The translations under genes and the position numbers were made by a program. Source: Anaerolineales bacterium (GTDB taxonomy: Bacteria; Chloroflexota; Anaerolineae; 4572-78; NAK82). From it: a DNA stretch of 5,297 nt. The notes under the pieces are model-generated. The model searched no databases, was not told where the DNA came from, and was given only the letters and a program-made list of their open reading frames with translations. Below are positions 1 through 5,050 of this stretch, in pieces; positions within the stretch are counted from its first letter, which is position 1; every line of letters starts with the position of its first letter. The stretch lies in NCBI GenBank assembly GCA_024643945.1, contig JAHELX010000470.1:1-5297 (forward strand), given 5' to 3'.

Positions 1-931
1 GGAACAGCATCGGCACCACCACCACCAGGAGGAAGATCGGGATACCGACCGCAGCCCCCAGGATCCAGGGCACCGCCCCTTGAAAGGCCTGGCTGGCCAG
101 CCCGCCCACCAGAAGTGCCGGCAAACCAGCCAGCAGCACCCCCAAGACCACCAGCAAGAGCACGACGAAGATCATCGCCAGCGCCAGGCCGATGCTCACG
201 CCAATCATGATGAGCCACATGATCGCCACGTCCTTGAGGTGTTCCCTCACAACGCCGAAGCCGTGCCGGATGGATTCGATCACCCCCAACCCCTCCAACG
301 CGCAGGCGCGGCGGAAGAAGTGCATTAGCAGTGTGACCACCAGGGCGACGACGATGAGCAAGAAGAGGAACAGGAAGAACAGACCAATGGTAGCCACGGT
401 GCCCACCACCCCGGCCGGCCGGCTGCCCGTCGTCCACAGCAGCAGCGGGGCCAACGCCAGCAGGAACAGCAGGATGAACGCCAACACCAACGGCACACCG
501 ACCACCAAGTCGATCAGGAAGAGCCGCCACGCGGCCCGCGACCAGCCCATGCGAAATCCCTGGCGTATACCCCGCTTCTCTCCCGTCTCTTCGTGATCGT
601 CCACCATGCGTATCAGCGCCGTCCGCGCCACGTAGCGCGCCACCACCGTCACCACGATCAGAAGGAGGATCAGGCACGCCAGTCCGATCCCAATGGCGAT
701 CAGCGTGCCCGTGATCTCGGCCGAGACCTGGGGTGGTGAGATCTCCGGTATGGGGAACTTGCCGCCGCGAAAGGGAAAATCTTCACTACCAAAGGTGTAC
801 TGAACCCCATTATTGCCACCGCCCCTACCGCCCCGGCTGGTGGTCAGCGCCAGGATGATGCCAAAGACCCACAACGCCCGGTAACGCCAGGTGATCTCCC
901 AGGCTCGCTTCAAAACTTTGAAATGATCCAT
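1..931 (-). CDS. Polytopic membrane protein, third gene of the sigma/anti-sigma operon (3' end beyond the window)
   Basis: I translated this frame by hand from the ATG at 929-931. It stays open for 310 codons to the left edge, so the C-terminus is missing. The protein starts MDHFKVLKRAWEITWRYRAL, an amphipathic opening followed by a short hydrophobic stretch (about 19-31). Next come a Gly/Asn-rich extracytoplasmic-type loop (33-70) and further membrane segments near 76-100, 137-166, 177-203, 236-280 and 288-310. A W-x-Y/F-x-x-L-W-x-F-G-I-type opening with a mostly hydrophobic body resembles uncharacterised integral membrane families of the DUF7544 / glycerophosphodiesterase-membrane-domain kind. 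That placement is a resemblance only, and no catalytic motif is visible. The ribosome site AGGAGG lies 9 nt upstream and overlaps the stop codon of the anti-sigma gene, so the gene is probably co-transcribed and coupled. Its function is unknown; being in the operon suggests an envelope-related target or helper of the ECF system. Confidence 0.85.
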   Translation of the reverse strand, partial: MDHFKVLKRAWEITWRYRALWVFGIILALTTSRGGRGGGNNGVQYTFGSEDFPFRGGKFPIPEISPPQVSAEITGTLIAIGIGLACLILLLIVVTVVARYVARTALIRMVDDHEETGEKRGIRQGFRMGWSRAAWRLFLIDLVVGVPLVLAFILLFLLALAPLLLWTTGSRPAGVVGTVATIGLFFLFLFLLIVVALVVTLLMHFFRRACALEGLGVIESIRHGFGVVREHLKDVAIMWLIMIGVSIGLALAMIFVVLLLVVLGVLLAGLPALLVGGLASQAFQGAVPWILGAAVGIPIFLLVVVVPMLF

Positions 932-940
932 GTTACCTTA

Positions 941-946
941 CCTCCT
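941..946 (-). promoter_or_regulatory. Ribosome binding site overlapping the upstream stop codon
   Basis: AGGAGG on the minus strand, 9 nt before the ATG at 931. Its 5' bases lie in the TAG stop (945-947) of the anti-sigma gene, so ribosomes ending there are positioned to reinitiate. Confidence 0.75.
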
Positions 947-1553
947 AGAAGCGCTGCTGGCGCCGATGGCGAACCCACCAACTGGCCAGCCAGCTCCAAT
1001 ACAGCAGACCGATCACGAGCAGTGATACCAGATTCAGGGTGACGCCCCAGCCTAACGGCCCCCCATCCCTCAGCAAATTGAGCGCGATCTGGCCTACGTC
1101 GTTCAAACCAATATCTGAGAGGCCGAAGACACCGGTCAACCGCGCCCCCTGCGGGGGTACAGGCAGCAGCCAAGCCAGTGCATCGCCTCCCAGGCCCATT
1201 TGCAGGGCAATTAACAGCAATCCCGCCACCGCAAATACTGCCTGGACCACGGCCCAGGCGCCGAGCAGACCCAGTGGCGCCAATTGCCAGCCGATCTCCA
1301 ACCCTCTCTGCCAGGCAGAACGCTCTGGACGGCGTGGCAAGCGCAGTCCCACCTGCGCCACAAAGCGCTCGGGCGGCGTGAGGTCCGGGACAGCGGGGCT
1401 CTCCGTCAGCAGCGCCGACAGCCCGCGCAGCTTCTCCAGCTCTGCCCGACAAGTCGCGCAGCCTGCCAGGTGGGCAGCTACCTGTTGGACTCGGCGCCCT
1501 CGCAGCTCGCCGTCGTGGTAAGCTCCCAGCCAGGCCGTTACGTGTTCCGTCAT
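945..1553 (-). CDS. Membrane-anchored zinc-finger anti-sigma factor
   Basis: A 202-residue protein that probably binds and holds the ECF sigma factor encoded just upstream until a signal releases it. The N-terminal domain has the ZAS-type zinc motif H28-x3-C32-x2-C35. H4 lies 24 residues before H28, about where the fourth ligand sits in RsrA and ChrR; H13 is an alternative. The stretch AYHDGEL (11-17) is the usual lead-in helix of zf-HC2 domains. A charged, proline-containing linker (50-82) is followed by hydrophobic segments at about 91-120 and 170-194 and a basic C-terminal tail (RHRRQQRF). The zinc domain would therefore be cytoplasmic and tethered to the membrane. The start ATG overlaps the sigma stop (ATGA, 1550-1553) and has GGAGG at 1558-1562, four bases upstream. 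The partner pairing is inferred from this arrangement; the domain call is firm. Confidence 0.92.
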   Translation of the reverse strand: MTEHVTAWLGAYHDGELRGRRVQQVAAHLAGCATCRAELEKLRGLSALLTESPAVPDLTPPERFVAQVGLRLPRRPERSAWQRGLEIGWQLAPLGLLGAWAVVQAVFAVAGLLLIALQMGLGGDALAWLLPVPPQGARLTGVFGLSDIGLNDVGQIALNLLRDGGPLGWGVTLNLVSLLVIGLLYWSWLASWWVRHRRQQRF

Positions 1554-2101
1554 AGCACCTCCAGATAAGGGGCCAGTGCCTCGCGCAGCCGGTTGCGGGC
1601 GTAGTTCAGGCGCGACATGACGGTGCCAACCGGGATATCCAGCGTCTCCGCGATCTCCTGATAAGAGAGGCCCTCATACTCCCGTAGCACCAGCACCGCA
1701 CGGCTAGCAGGCGGCAAGGCCAACACCGCCCGCTGCACCCGCTCGCCCCGCTCCTTCCCCTCCACGCTGGCCTCCGGCCCCGGTTCTGAAGCGGCCAGCA
1801 ATAGCCCATCTATATCCACCGTCTCCCGTTCGCGGCGCAAGGCGTCCAGCGCGACGTTGGTGGCGATGCGATACAGCCAATTGCGGAAAGGGGATCGAGG
1901 CCGGTACCGGCCGAGGCCTCGCCAGGCACGGATGAAGGCCTCTTGGGCCGCGTCCTCTGCCAGGTGCACATCCCCACACATGCGGTACACCACGTTGACC
2001 ACGCCCTCCCGGTGACAGCGGACCAGTTCACCAAAGGCATGCCGGTCCCCTTGCTGAGCCCTGGCGATCAGCTCAAGTTCGTTGGTTTCTGATGACGGCA
2101 T
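1550..2101 (-). CDS. ECF-family RNA polymerase sigma factor (RpoE-like)
   Basis: An extracytoplasmic-function sigma factor that directs RNA polymerase to stress or envelope promoters. Numbered from this ATG, region 2 spans about 10-90: the DAAQEAFIRAW helix (50-60) and the RNWLYRIATNVALDALRRE region that contacts the -10 element (73-91). A variable acidic linker (about 94-120) leads to region 4 (about 122-178) with LPPASRAVLVLREYEGLSYQEIAE and the helix-turn-helix ending PVGTVMSRLNYARNRL. At 183 residues it has the usual ECF length, with no sigma-1 or sigma-3 domain and no C-terminal extension. I chose the ATG at 2101 because AAGGA lies 7 nt upstream. A GTG at 2116 would add five residues and has only a weaker AAGGG at 9 nt. 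The stop overlaps the anti-sigma start (ATGA), so the pair is translationally coupled. Autoregulation is usual for such pairs, but I could not identify a convincing ECF-type promoter here. Confidence 0.95.
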   Translation of the reverse strand: MPSSETNELELIARAQQGDRHAFGELVRCHREGVVNVVYRMCGDVHLAEDAAQEAFIRAWRGLGRYRPRSPFRNWLYRIATNVALDALRRERETVDIDGLLLAASEPGPEASVEGKERGERVQRAVLALPPASRAVLVLREYEGLSYQEIAETLDIPVGTVMSRLNYARNRLREALAPYLEVL

Positions 2102-2108
2102 GGACCGG

Positions 2109-2113
2109 TCCTT
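2109..2113 (-). promoter_or_regulatory. Ribosome binding site deciding the sigma-factor start
   Basis: AAGGA on the minus strand, 7 nt from the ATG at 2101. It lies inside the codons that the alternative GTG start (2116) would translate, which favours the ATG. Confidence 0.55.
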
Positions 2114-2133
2114 CACACCGCTGTCTGCCCTTT

Positions 2134-2394
2134 CTAACCTGATAACGTAGTTGCTGGTCGTTTTATTCGGTCGGCTCTTATCATTGATGTTGCGGTGCAG
2201 ATCACGCGCCGGCGATAATCAGTCCTATAGAGCCCAAGCACGTACAGCGAGGCCATCTTGAACAGGGCGAAATTCAATTCGGGCAAAGGGTGCAACACGC
2301 TGCTCGGCGCGAACCCCAACAGCAGCGAGCCCAGCCCAATGACCGCCCACAGGTAGCCCCAATCCAGACCAATCTACCACATCGCCAGCAGCAT
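2134..2394 (-). pseudogene. Decayed membrane-protein-like reading frame with an in-frame stop
   Basis: From an ATG at 2392-2394 the frame reads MLLAMW, then TAG at 2374-2376. It continues in the same frame with a hydrophobic, protein-like stretch (IGLDWGYLWAVIGLGSLLLG, then about 30 residues including LPELNFALFKMASLYVLGLY). It then turns basic and loses hydrophobic character before a TAG at 2134-2136. A TGA at 2419-2421 closes the frame upstream. The Trp-Gly-Tyr-Leu-Trp pattern and the two hydrophobic blocks look like one or two membrane helices of a lost gene. There is no good ribosome site for the downstream part. A short unbroken protein starting at the TTG near 2319 cannot be excluded. 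I do not recognise the family, and the pseudogene call is inference from the broken frame. Confidence 0.4.
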
Positions 2395-2561
2395 GGTGAT
2401 GACTGCCGCCTCAGGATGTCAGATTGTGAATTTATGCTTTGGCGATGATTGATTGTACCGGGAATCTCATACGCAGTCCAGCACCGAATCGAGATGCGCA
2501 CACTCCGGCCTGGTGCTTTTTAGTATGAAAACTTGAACGAGAGCATGGATCATTAGTAGAT
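2395..2561. other. Gene-free stretch between the hydrolase remnant and the broken frame
   Basis: No coding frame of convincing composition is seen on either strand. It holds one possible minus-strand promoter (2452-2480) and a weak long-loop inverted repeat (AGCACC 2480-2485 with GGTGCT 2512-2517) followed by five T on the plus strand. It may be eroded coding sequence. Confidence 0.4.
2452..2480 (-). promoter_or_regulatory. Possible sigma-70-type promoter pointing to the sigma-factor operon
   Basis: On the minus strand TGGACT (2475-2480, four of six bases match TTGACA) is separated by exactly 17 bases from TACAAT (2452-2457, five of six match TATAAT). It points toward the ECF operon, but its -10 lies about 350 bases before that start codon, with the broken frame between. 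It may instead be the old promoter of the decayed gene. It was found by eye only and such matches arise by chance. Confidence 0.28.
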
Positions 2562-3015
2562 CTACCCTTTCCCAAGGTCTTCCAAGAAATCGGACAACAC
2601 CCGGTTGAACTCTTCAGGCTTCTCCATGTTTGAGAAATGCCCGGCGCGCTTTAGCTCAACCAGCCGGAAATTCGGCTTCTGCTGCAAAACTGCCAGCGTT
2701 GACTCCAGCCGGGAATTTATCTCGTTGTCCAATTCGCCTTTGATTAGCAGCATAGGTGTATCGTGGTGGCGCAACACATGCGTATAGTCGTAGTCGGCAA
2801 TGTTGCGTTGGGTGAGATAGAGCGCTTCTTTCGAGGTAGCTGCAAACATCTGACCTACCTTTTTCGCCACTCGTTTGTCCCTGGTGCTGACGCTCGAAAG
2901 GCGGCCTATGCCTGCCGGACCGAACAAACGGGTCATGGTGATCAACATCCATCCCACGAAAGAAGAAGTGTGCAGCTCCGATTGATACAGGGTAATATCC
3001 TGATTCACGCTTTGT
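2562..3015 (-). pseudogene. 5'-truncated alpha/beta hydrolase (C-terminal half only)
   Basis: The last 148 or so residues have the hallmarks of the C-terminal part of an alpha/beta-fold hydrolase. Counting from the first possible start (GTG at 3006-3008), there is a cap-like helical region (about 12-80). Then comes the strand and turn TPMLLIKGELDNEI with the likely catalytic Asp at 94, and RAGHFSNMEKPEEFNRVLSDF with the catalytic His at 124. The nucleophile elbow (G-x-S-x-G), oxyanion loop and first half of the fold are absent. Upstream of about 3015 the frame runs antisense-free through the 3' end of the neighbouring membrane gene and its translation loses all hydrolase character. The GTG has no ribosome site. 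GC is visibly lower (about 47-50 % in sampled 60-base lines) than in the adjacent membrane gene (about 68 % in one line), hinting at a different origin. It is most likely a remnant left by a deletion or rearrangement and not an active enzyme. Confidence 0.75.
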
Positions 3016-3684
3016 TCAGTAGTGCGGGGGCAACTGGACGGTAGTCTCGGGGCCGTGCAATACGGCCGCCACGTGCATTGCGATGTGGCTGAGTACGGCA
3101 CCCAAGGGATTGGTTGTGAGCAGGTAAGCCAGGCTCGAGACCCCATTTCCGATGACTGGCCCCACCACCTCGGGTCCGCGAAACTCGGGGTAACCCAAAT
3201 GATAAGCAATCGTCACGAACAGGCTGGCTACCAGCGCCAGGGAGCCCACCGCCAGCCGGCCCGGCCAGCCGGCGGTCCAACCTAGCAGGGAGAAGGCTCG
3301 CCAGGTGGCCAGCAGCGGCATGACCGACAGCAGAAGCGCGTCCAGCGTTCCATACACCAGGCCAAGCCAGAACAGATCGAAGACCAAGCTCAGGCCCTGG
3401 GAGCGCGCGGAAGCGGGCTGCGACAACACATTTTGCACTAAAAAGGCACCCGCCAGGGCCGCCCCGACCAGACCCCAGGCCCAATGCTGGCGCGTCGTGT
3501 CTGCCAGGTTAAGGCCGCTCCAGCGAAAGTAGGCAAACAGGAAAACACCGGCCACCACCAGGTAGGGTAGCAACAGCCAGGGGCGCGGCAGGCCGAGCCA
3601 CCTGGCCAAAGCGGCCGTTATCAGGAACCCCAGCCCTCCGGCAGCCAGTACCCACATCAAATGCAACCACCATTTGCTATTCAT
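3016..3684 (-). CDS. Integral membrane protein, possibly a degenerate CPBP/CAAX-protease-like fold
   Basis: A 222-residue, strongly hydrophobic protein with membrane segments near 8-28, 36-53, 68-87, 98-127, 143-163 and 180-208. It ends in a histidine-rich tail (HIAMHVAAVLHG then TTVQLPPHY). The order YGTLDALLLSVMP (111-123), IAYHLGYPEFRG (159-170) and LSHIAMH (198-204) follows the spacing logic of CPBP-family metalloproteases: an acidic motif, then a His, then H-x3-H/N. The paired glutamates and arginine of the usual EExxxR motif are replaced, with D115 in that place. It may therefore be a non-proteolytic relative; this is my inference. The ATG at 3684 has AGGAGG 6 nt upstream (3691-3696). 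The gene lies 175 bases downstream of a true CPBP gene in the same direction, and both have the same paired dyads upstream. The stop directly abuts the hydrolase remnant. Confidence 0.88.
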   Translation of the reverse strand: MNSKWWLHLMWVLAAGGLGFLITAALARWLGLPRPWLLLPYLVVAGVFLFAYFRWSGLNLADTTRQHWAWGLVGAALAGAFLVQNVLSQPASARSQGLSLVFDLFWLGLVYGTLDALLLSVMPLLATWRAFSLLGWTAGWPGRLAVGSLALVASLFVTIAYHLGYPEFRGPEVVGPVIGNGVSSLAYLLTTNPLGAVLSHIAMHVAAVLHGPETTVQLPPHY

Positions 3685-3830
3685 TATCTACCTCCTGGTA
3701 TTATGAATTTAGCAAGCTGTACATTAAAATGCATAGCTTCGACTCGGCTCTTTATACCGATCAGTAAGCCGCGTTCCATTACGAAGTGTATGGGTTCGGT
3801 CATTACCCTCCAGGTGATGGAATTCAGCAT
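3684..3830 (-). other. Possible short coupled ORF ahead of the 222-residue membrane protein
   Basis: On the minus strand a frame from ATG 3830 (48 codons) stays open to a TAA that overlaps the membrane-protein ATG by one base (TAATG, 3682-3686). Alternative internal starts are at 3803 (39 codons, GGAGGG only 2 nt before it) and 3779 (31 codons). The product is basic with no recognised domain. The overlap geometry suits a coupled leader peptide, but the frame is short, base composition is unremarkable and it would cover the putative promoter at 3751-3779. Chance is a fair explanation. Confidence 0.2.
3751..3779 (-). promoter_or_regulatory. Weak candidate promoter for the 222-residue membrane protein
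   Basis: TATAAA (3751-3756, minus strand, five of six bases match) has ATGGAA (3774-3779, three of six) 17 bases upstream. Transcription would start near 3744, leaving an untranslated leader of about 60 bases. The poor -35 would fit dependence on an activator at the dyads further upstream, but the match was found by eye and is weak. Confidence 0.25.
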
Positions 3831-3833
3831 AAG

Positions 3834-3873
3834 GGTCAGTTGGATAGTTTGTGGCCTGGTCAGGTGACCAGGT
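3834..3873. promoter_or_regulatory. Paired dyad operator upstream of the 222-residue membrane protein
   Basis: The strong site is CCTGGTCA-GG-TGACCAGG (3855-3872), a perfect 8+8 palindrome around two bases. It covers the stop codon of the CPBP gene (3860-3862). A weaker site, GGTCA-GT-TGGAT (3834-3845), has its centre 24 bp away. The same pair with the same 24-bp spacing occurs upstream of the CPBP gene. A dimeric helix-turn-helix regulator is the natural reader, and its family cannot be told from the site alone. With no T-run following on the minus strand, the palindrome does not look like an intrinsic terminator. Confidence 0.5.
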
Positions 3874-4744
3874 TTGGGCTTTGCTGCGCCGTGGTCTTCC
3901 TTCGCAATCGCCCGCTGAGGATGATCCAGGCCGAGACCAGGGCCATGGGTATCCAGATCAGCAGGCCTTCATGGCTGACGAAGATAAAGTTGGGTCCACC
4001 CCGGAAGAGCAGCAGCAACATATTACCACCGATGGTGTTCATGGCTGCGTGGAACAAGCTGGCGGGCCAGATGCTGCCGCTGCGCAAGAACAACCAGCCC
4101 AGGATGATGGCATACAGCACCGTGGTCACCGGAAAGACCAACAGGCCCATAGCCCGGTGGTCCGGATATTCGAAGCCCATCAGGATGAGGGGATAGTGCC
4201 ACACGCCCCAGATGAGGCCGGTGACGATAGCGGCCAGCAGTGGTCGGTTTCCGAGCAAGCGGATCTGAAGATAGCCGCGCCAACCGAACTCTTCGCCCCA
4301 TAAAACCGGCGTCATAATTAGGGCGATGACCAGATATATCGGCACCCGGGTGCTCAGCGGCGGGCCACCAGGCGACTGACCCATGGCCCGATAGGCTCGC
4401 CCCAACGAAAAGTCTGGCTGGCTGATGCCCAGGGCAGGCGCCAGGATCACCACACAGGCCACCACAGCCAGCGGCAATAGCCACGCCACCAGGTAGTAAG
4501 ACCACTTGCGGCGCAGGTTCAGGCCCAGGCCAGCGTCCCCAAAGCCTTCGCGGGTGACCCAGCGGCGAACAATGATGGTGCCGATAGCCGGTGCAAAGGA
4601 GGCCGGCAGCGCCAGAAGTTGGAACGCCTGCGGCTCCTCGGCCGGGCTGAAGCCGATCAGCCACAACATGATCCAGTTGAGCCAGGCCAGGCCAAAGGCG
4701 ATGGCCAGATAGGCAACGATCCCTTTCGTCTTGTTGTTCCTCAT
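3860..4744 (-). CDS. CPBP-family intramembrane metalloprotease (type II CAAX prenyl endopeptidase-like)
   Basis: An integral membrane protein of 294 residues with about eight hydrophobic segments. Counted from ATG 4744, all family motifs are present: GEEFGWRGYL with E151, E152 and R156; LIWGVWHYP with H183; and LFHAAMNT with H232 and N236. In this family the glutamates and histidines form the intramembrane metal/active site that cleaves peptide bonds near or within the membrane. Bacterial members act in prenyl-protein-like processing, bacteriocin self-immunity or other membrane functions, and the substrate here is unknown. The start is the ATG at 4744 with GGAGGG 7 nt upstream; a GTG at 4759 in the same frame would overlap that ribosome site and is less likely. 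The gene ends LVT-stop inside a palindrome. It is transcribed away from the SOS-controlled FtsK-like gene, with a 306-bp divergent intergenic region. Confidence 0.95.
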   Translation of the reverse strand: MRNNKTKGIVAYLAIAFGLAWLNWIMLWLIGFSPAEEPQAFQLLALPASFAPAIGTIIVRRWVTREGFGDAGLGLNLRRKWSYYLVAWLLPLAVVACVVILAPALGISQPDFSLGRAYRAMGQSPGGPPLSTRVPIYLVIALIMTPVLWGEEFGWRGYLQIRLLGNRPLLAAIVTGLIWGVWHYPLILMGFEYPDHRAMGLLVFPVTTVLYAIILGWLFLRSGSIWPASLFHAAMNTIGGNMLLLLFRGGPNFIFVSHEGLLIWIPMALVSAWIILSGRLRRKTTAQQSPNLVT

Positions 4745-4751
4745 TGTAGAT

Positions 4752-4757
4752 CCCTCC
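4752..4757 (-). promoter_or_regulatory. Ribosome binding site deciding the CPBP start
   Basis: GGAGGG on the minus strand, 7 nt from the ATG at 4744. The in-frame GTG at 4757-4759 overlaps the site, so translation very probably begins at the ATG. Confidence 0.75.
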
Positions 4758-4770
4758 ACTCAAAAAACTC

Positions 4771-4799
4771 ATCATAAGTCTATTACATCGTGCTGGCTA
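4771..4799 (-). promoter_or_regulatory. Candidate promoter for the CPBP gene
   Basis: TATGAT (4771-4776, minus strand, five of six) has TAGCCA (4794-4799, four of six) 17 bases upstream. Transcription would start near 4764 with a 20-base leader holding the ribosome site. The paired dyads would then be centred near -72 and -96, positions typical of activators. The -35 falls in one arm of an inverted repeat (4792-4813). Confidence 0.4.
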
Positions 4800-4813
4800 G
4801 TGCATCAGCCAGC
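4792..4813. repeat. 7-bp inverted repeat over the CPBP -35 region
   Basis: GCTGGCT (4792-4798) and AGCCAGC (4807-4813) are perfect complements around an 8-base centre. With no T-run it is not an intrinsic terminator. Since it covers the candidate -35, it may be a repressor site; chance is possible. Confidence 0.4.
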
Positions 4814-4828
4814 CGAGCAGTCTTTGGG

Positions 4829-4870
4829 CTAGTCAGATGACTGGTCTTTTACCTGGTCAGGTAACCAGGT
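4829..4870. promoter_or_regulatory. Paired dyad operator upstream of the CPBP gene
   Basis: Site one is CTAGTCA-GA-TGACTGG (4829-4844), with AGTCA/TGACT arms. Site two is ACCTGGTCAG/GTAACCAGGT (4851-4870), with 7-bp perfect outer arms. The centres are 24 bp apart. Site two matches the strong site at 3855-3873 in 18 of 19 bases (4852-4870). Both pairs are shifted by exactly 997 bases, so spacing as well as sequence is conserved between two promoters, which favours a shared regulator over chance. Confidence 0.55.
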
Positions 4871-4962
4871 CTCATGCCCATATGCCTGGATATGCAAAAG
4901 CGATACAACTGGAGATATATTGGGGGTGAGAGGAGACTTGGGAGATGGGTGTTAATTCGCTC

Positions 4963-4991
4963 TTGACAATAGAACACATGTTCTGTATAAT
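4963..4991 (+). promoter_or_regulatory. Consensus sigma-70 promoter of the FtsK-like gene
   Basis: TTGACA (4963-4968), a 17-base spacer and TATAAT (4986-4991) match the housekeeping consensus in all twelve positions. Transcription should start near 4998, giving a leader of about 53 bases. So strong a promoter needs tight repression, and a LexA box fills the spacer. Confidence 0.92.
4971..4984. promoter_or_regulatory. LexA (SOS) box 1, in the promoter spacer
   Basis: AGAACA-CA-TGTTCT is a perfect 6+6 palindrome containing GAAC-N4-GTTC, the LexA/DinR operator known from Bacillus and many other non-proteobacteria. Lying between -35 and -10, bound LexA would block polymerase directly. Confidence 0.88.
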
Positions 4992-5001
4992 GATAATGAC
5001 C

Positions 5002-5015
5002 AGAACGTATGTTCT
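5002..5015. promoter_or_regulatory. LexA (SOS) box 2, just after the transcription start
   Basis: AGAAC-GTAT-GTTCT has perfect 5-bp arms and the same GAAC-N4-GTTC core. Its centre is 31 bp from box 1, about three helical turns, so two LexA dimers would sit on the same face of the DNA. Confidence 0.85.
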
Positions 5016-5050
5016 ACTCCTCCATCCTTTTACAGAGCAAAGGTGATGCG

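Noticed and set aside
80..596. Plus-strand open frames rich in His, Gln and Arg over the left membrane gene
   Set aside because: They are antisense to a continuous, strongly hydrophobic minus-strand protein with a good ribosome site; their composition is typical of antisense shadows of Leu/Val-rich genes.
2274..2501. Minus-strand 75-codon frame rich in Cys, Trp and Arg
   Set aside because: Its composition is typical of an out-of-frame reading, and the neighbouring frame gives the more protein-like hydrophobic translation.
2480..2521. Plus-strand intrinsic terminator (AGCACC with GGTGCT, then five T)
   Set aside because: The stem is only 6 bp with a 26-base loop and no plus-strand gene lies upstream for it to end.
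3016..3209. N-terminal extension of the hydrolase frame starting at 3209
   Set aside because: The first 65 or so residues lie in a shadow frame of the 222-residue membrane gene, look random (Trp, Cys and Pro rich) and carry no hydrolase motif; the real homologous part begins near 3015.
3855..4870. The 19-bp repeats flanking about 1 kb as ends of a mobile element
   Set aside because: Each repeat is itself palindromic, is accompanied by a second dyad at fixed spacing and lies upstream of a gene; no transposase is present. Shared operators explain them better.
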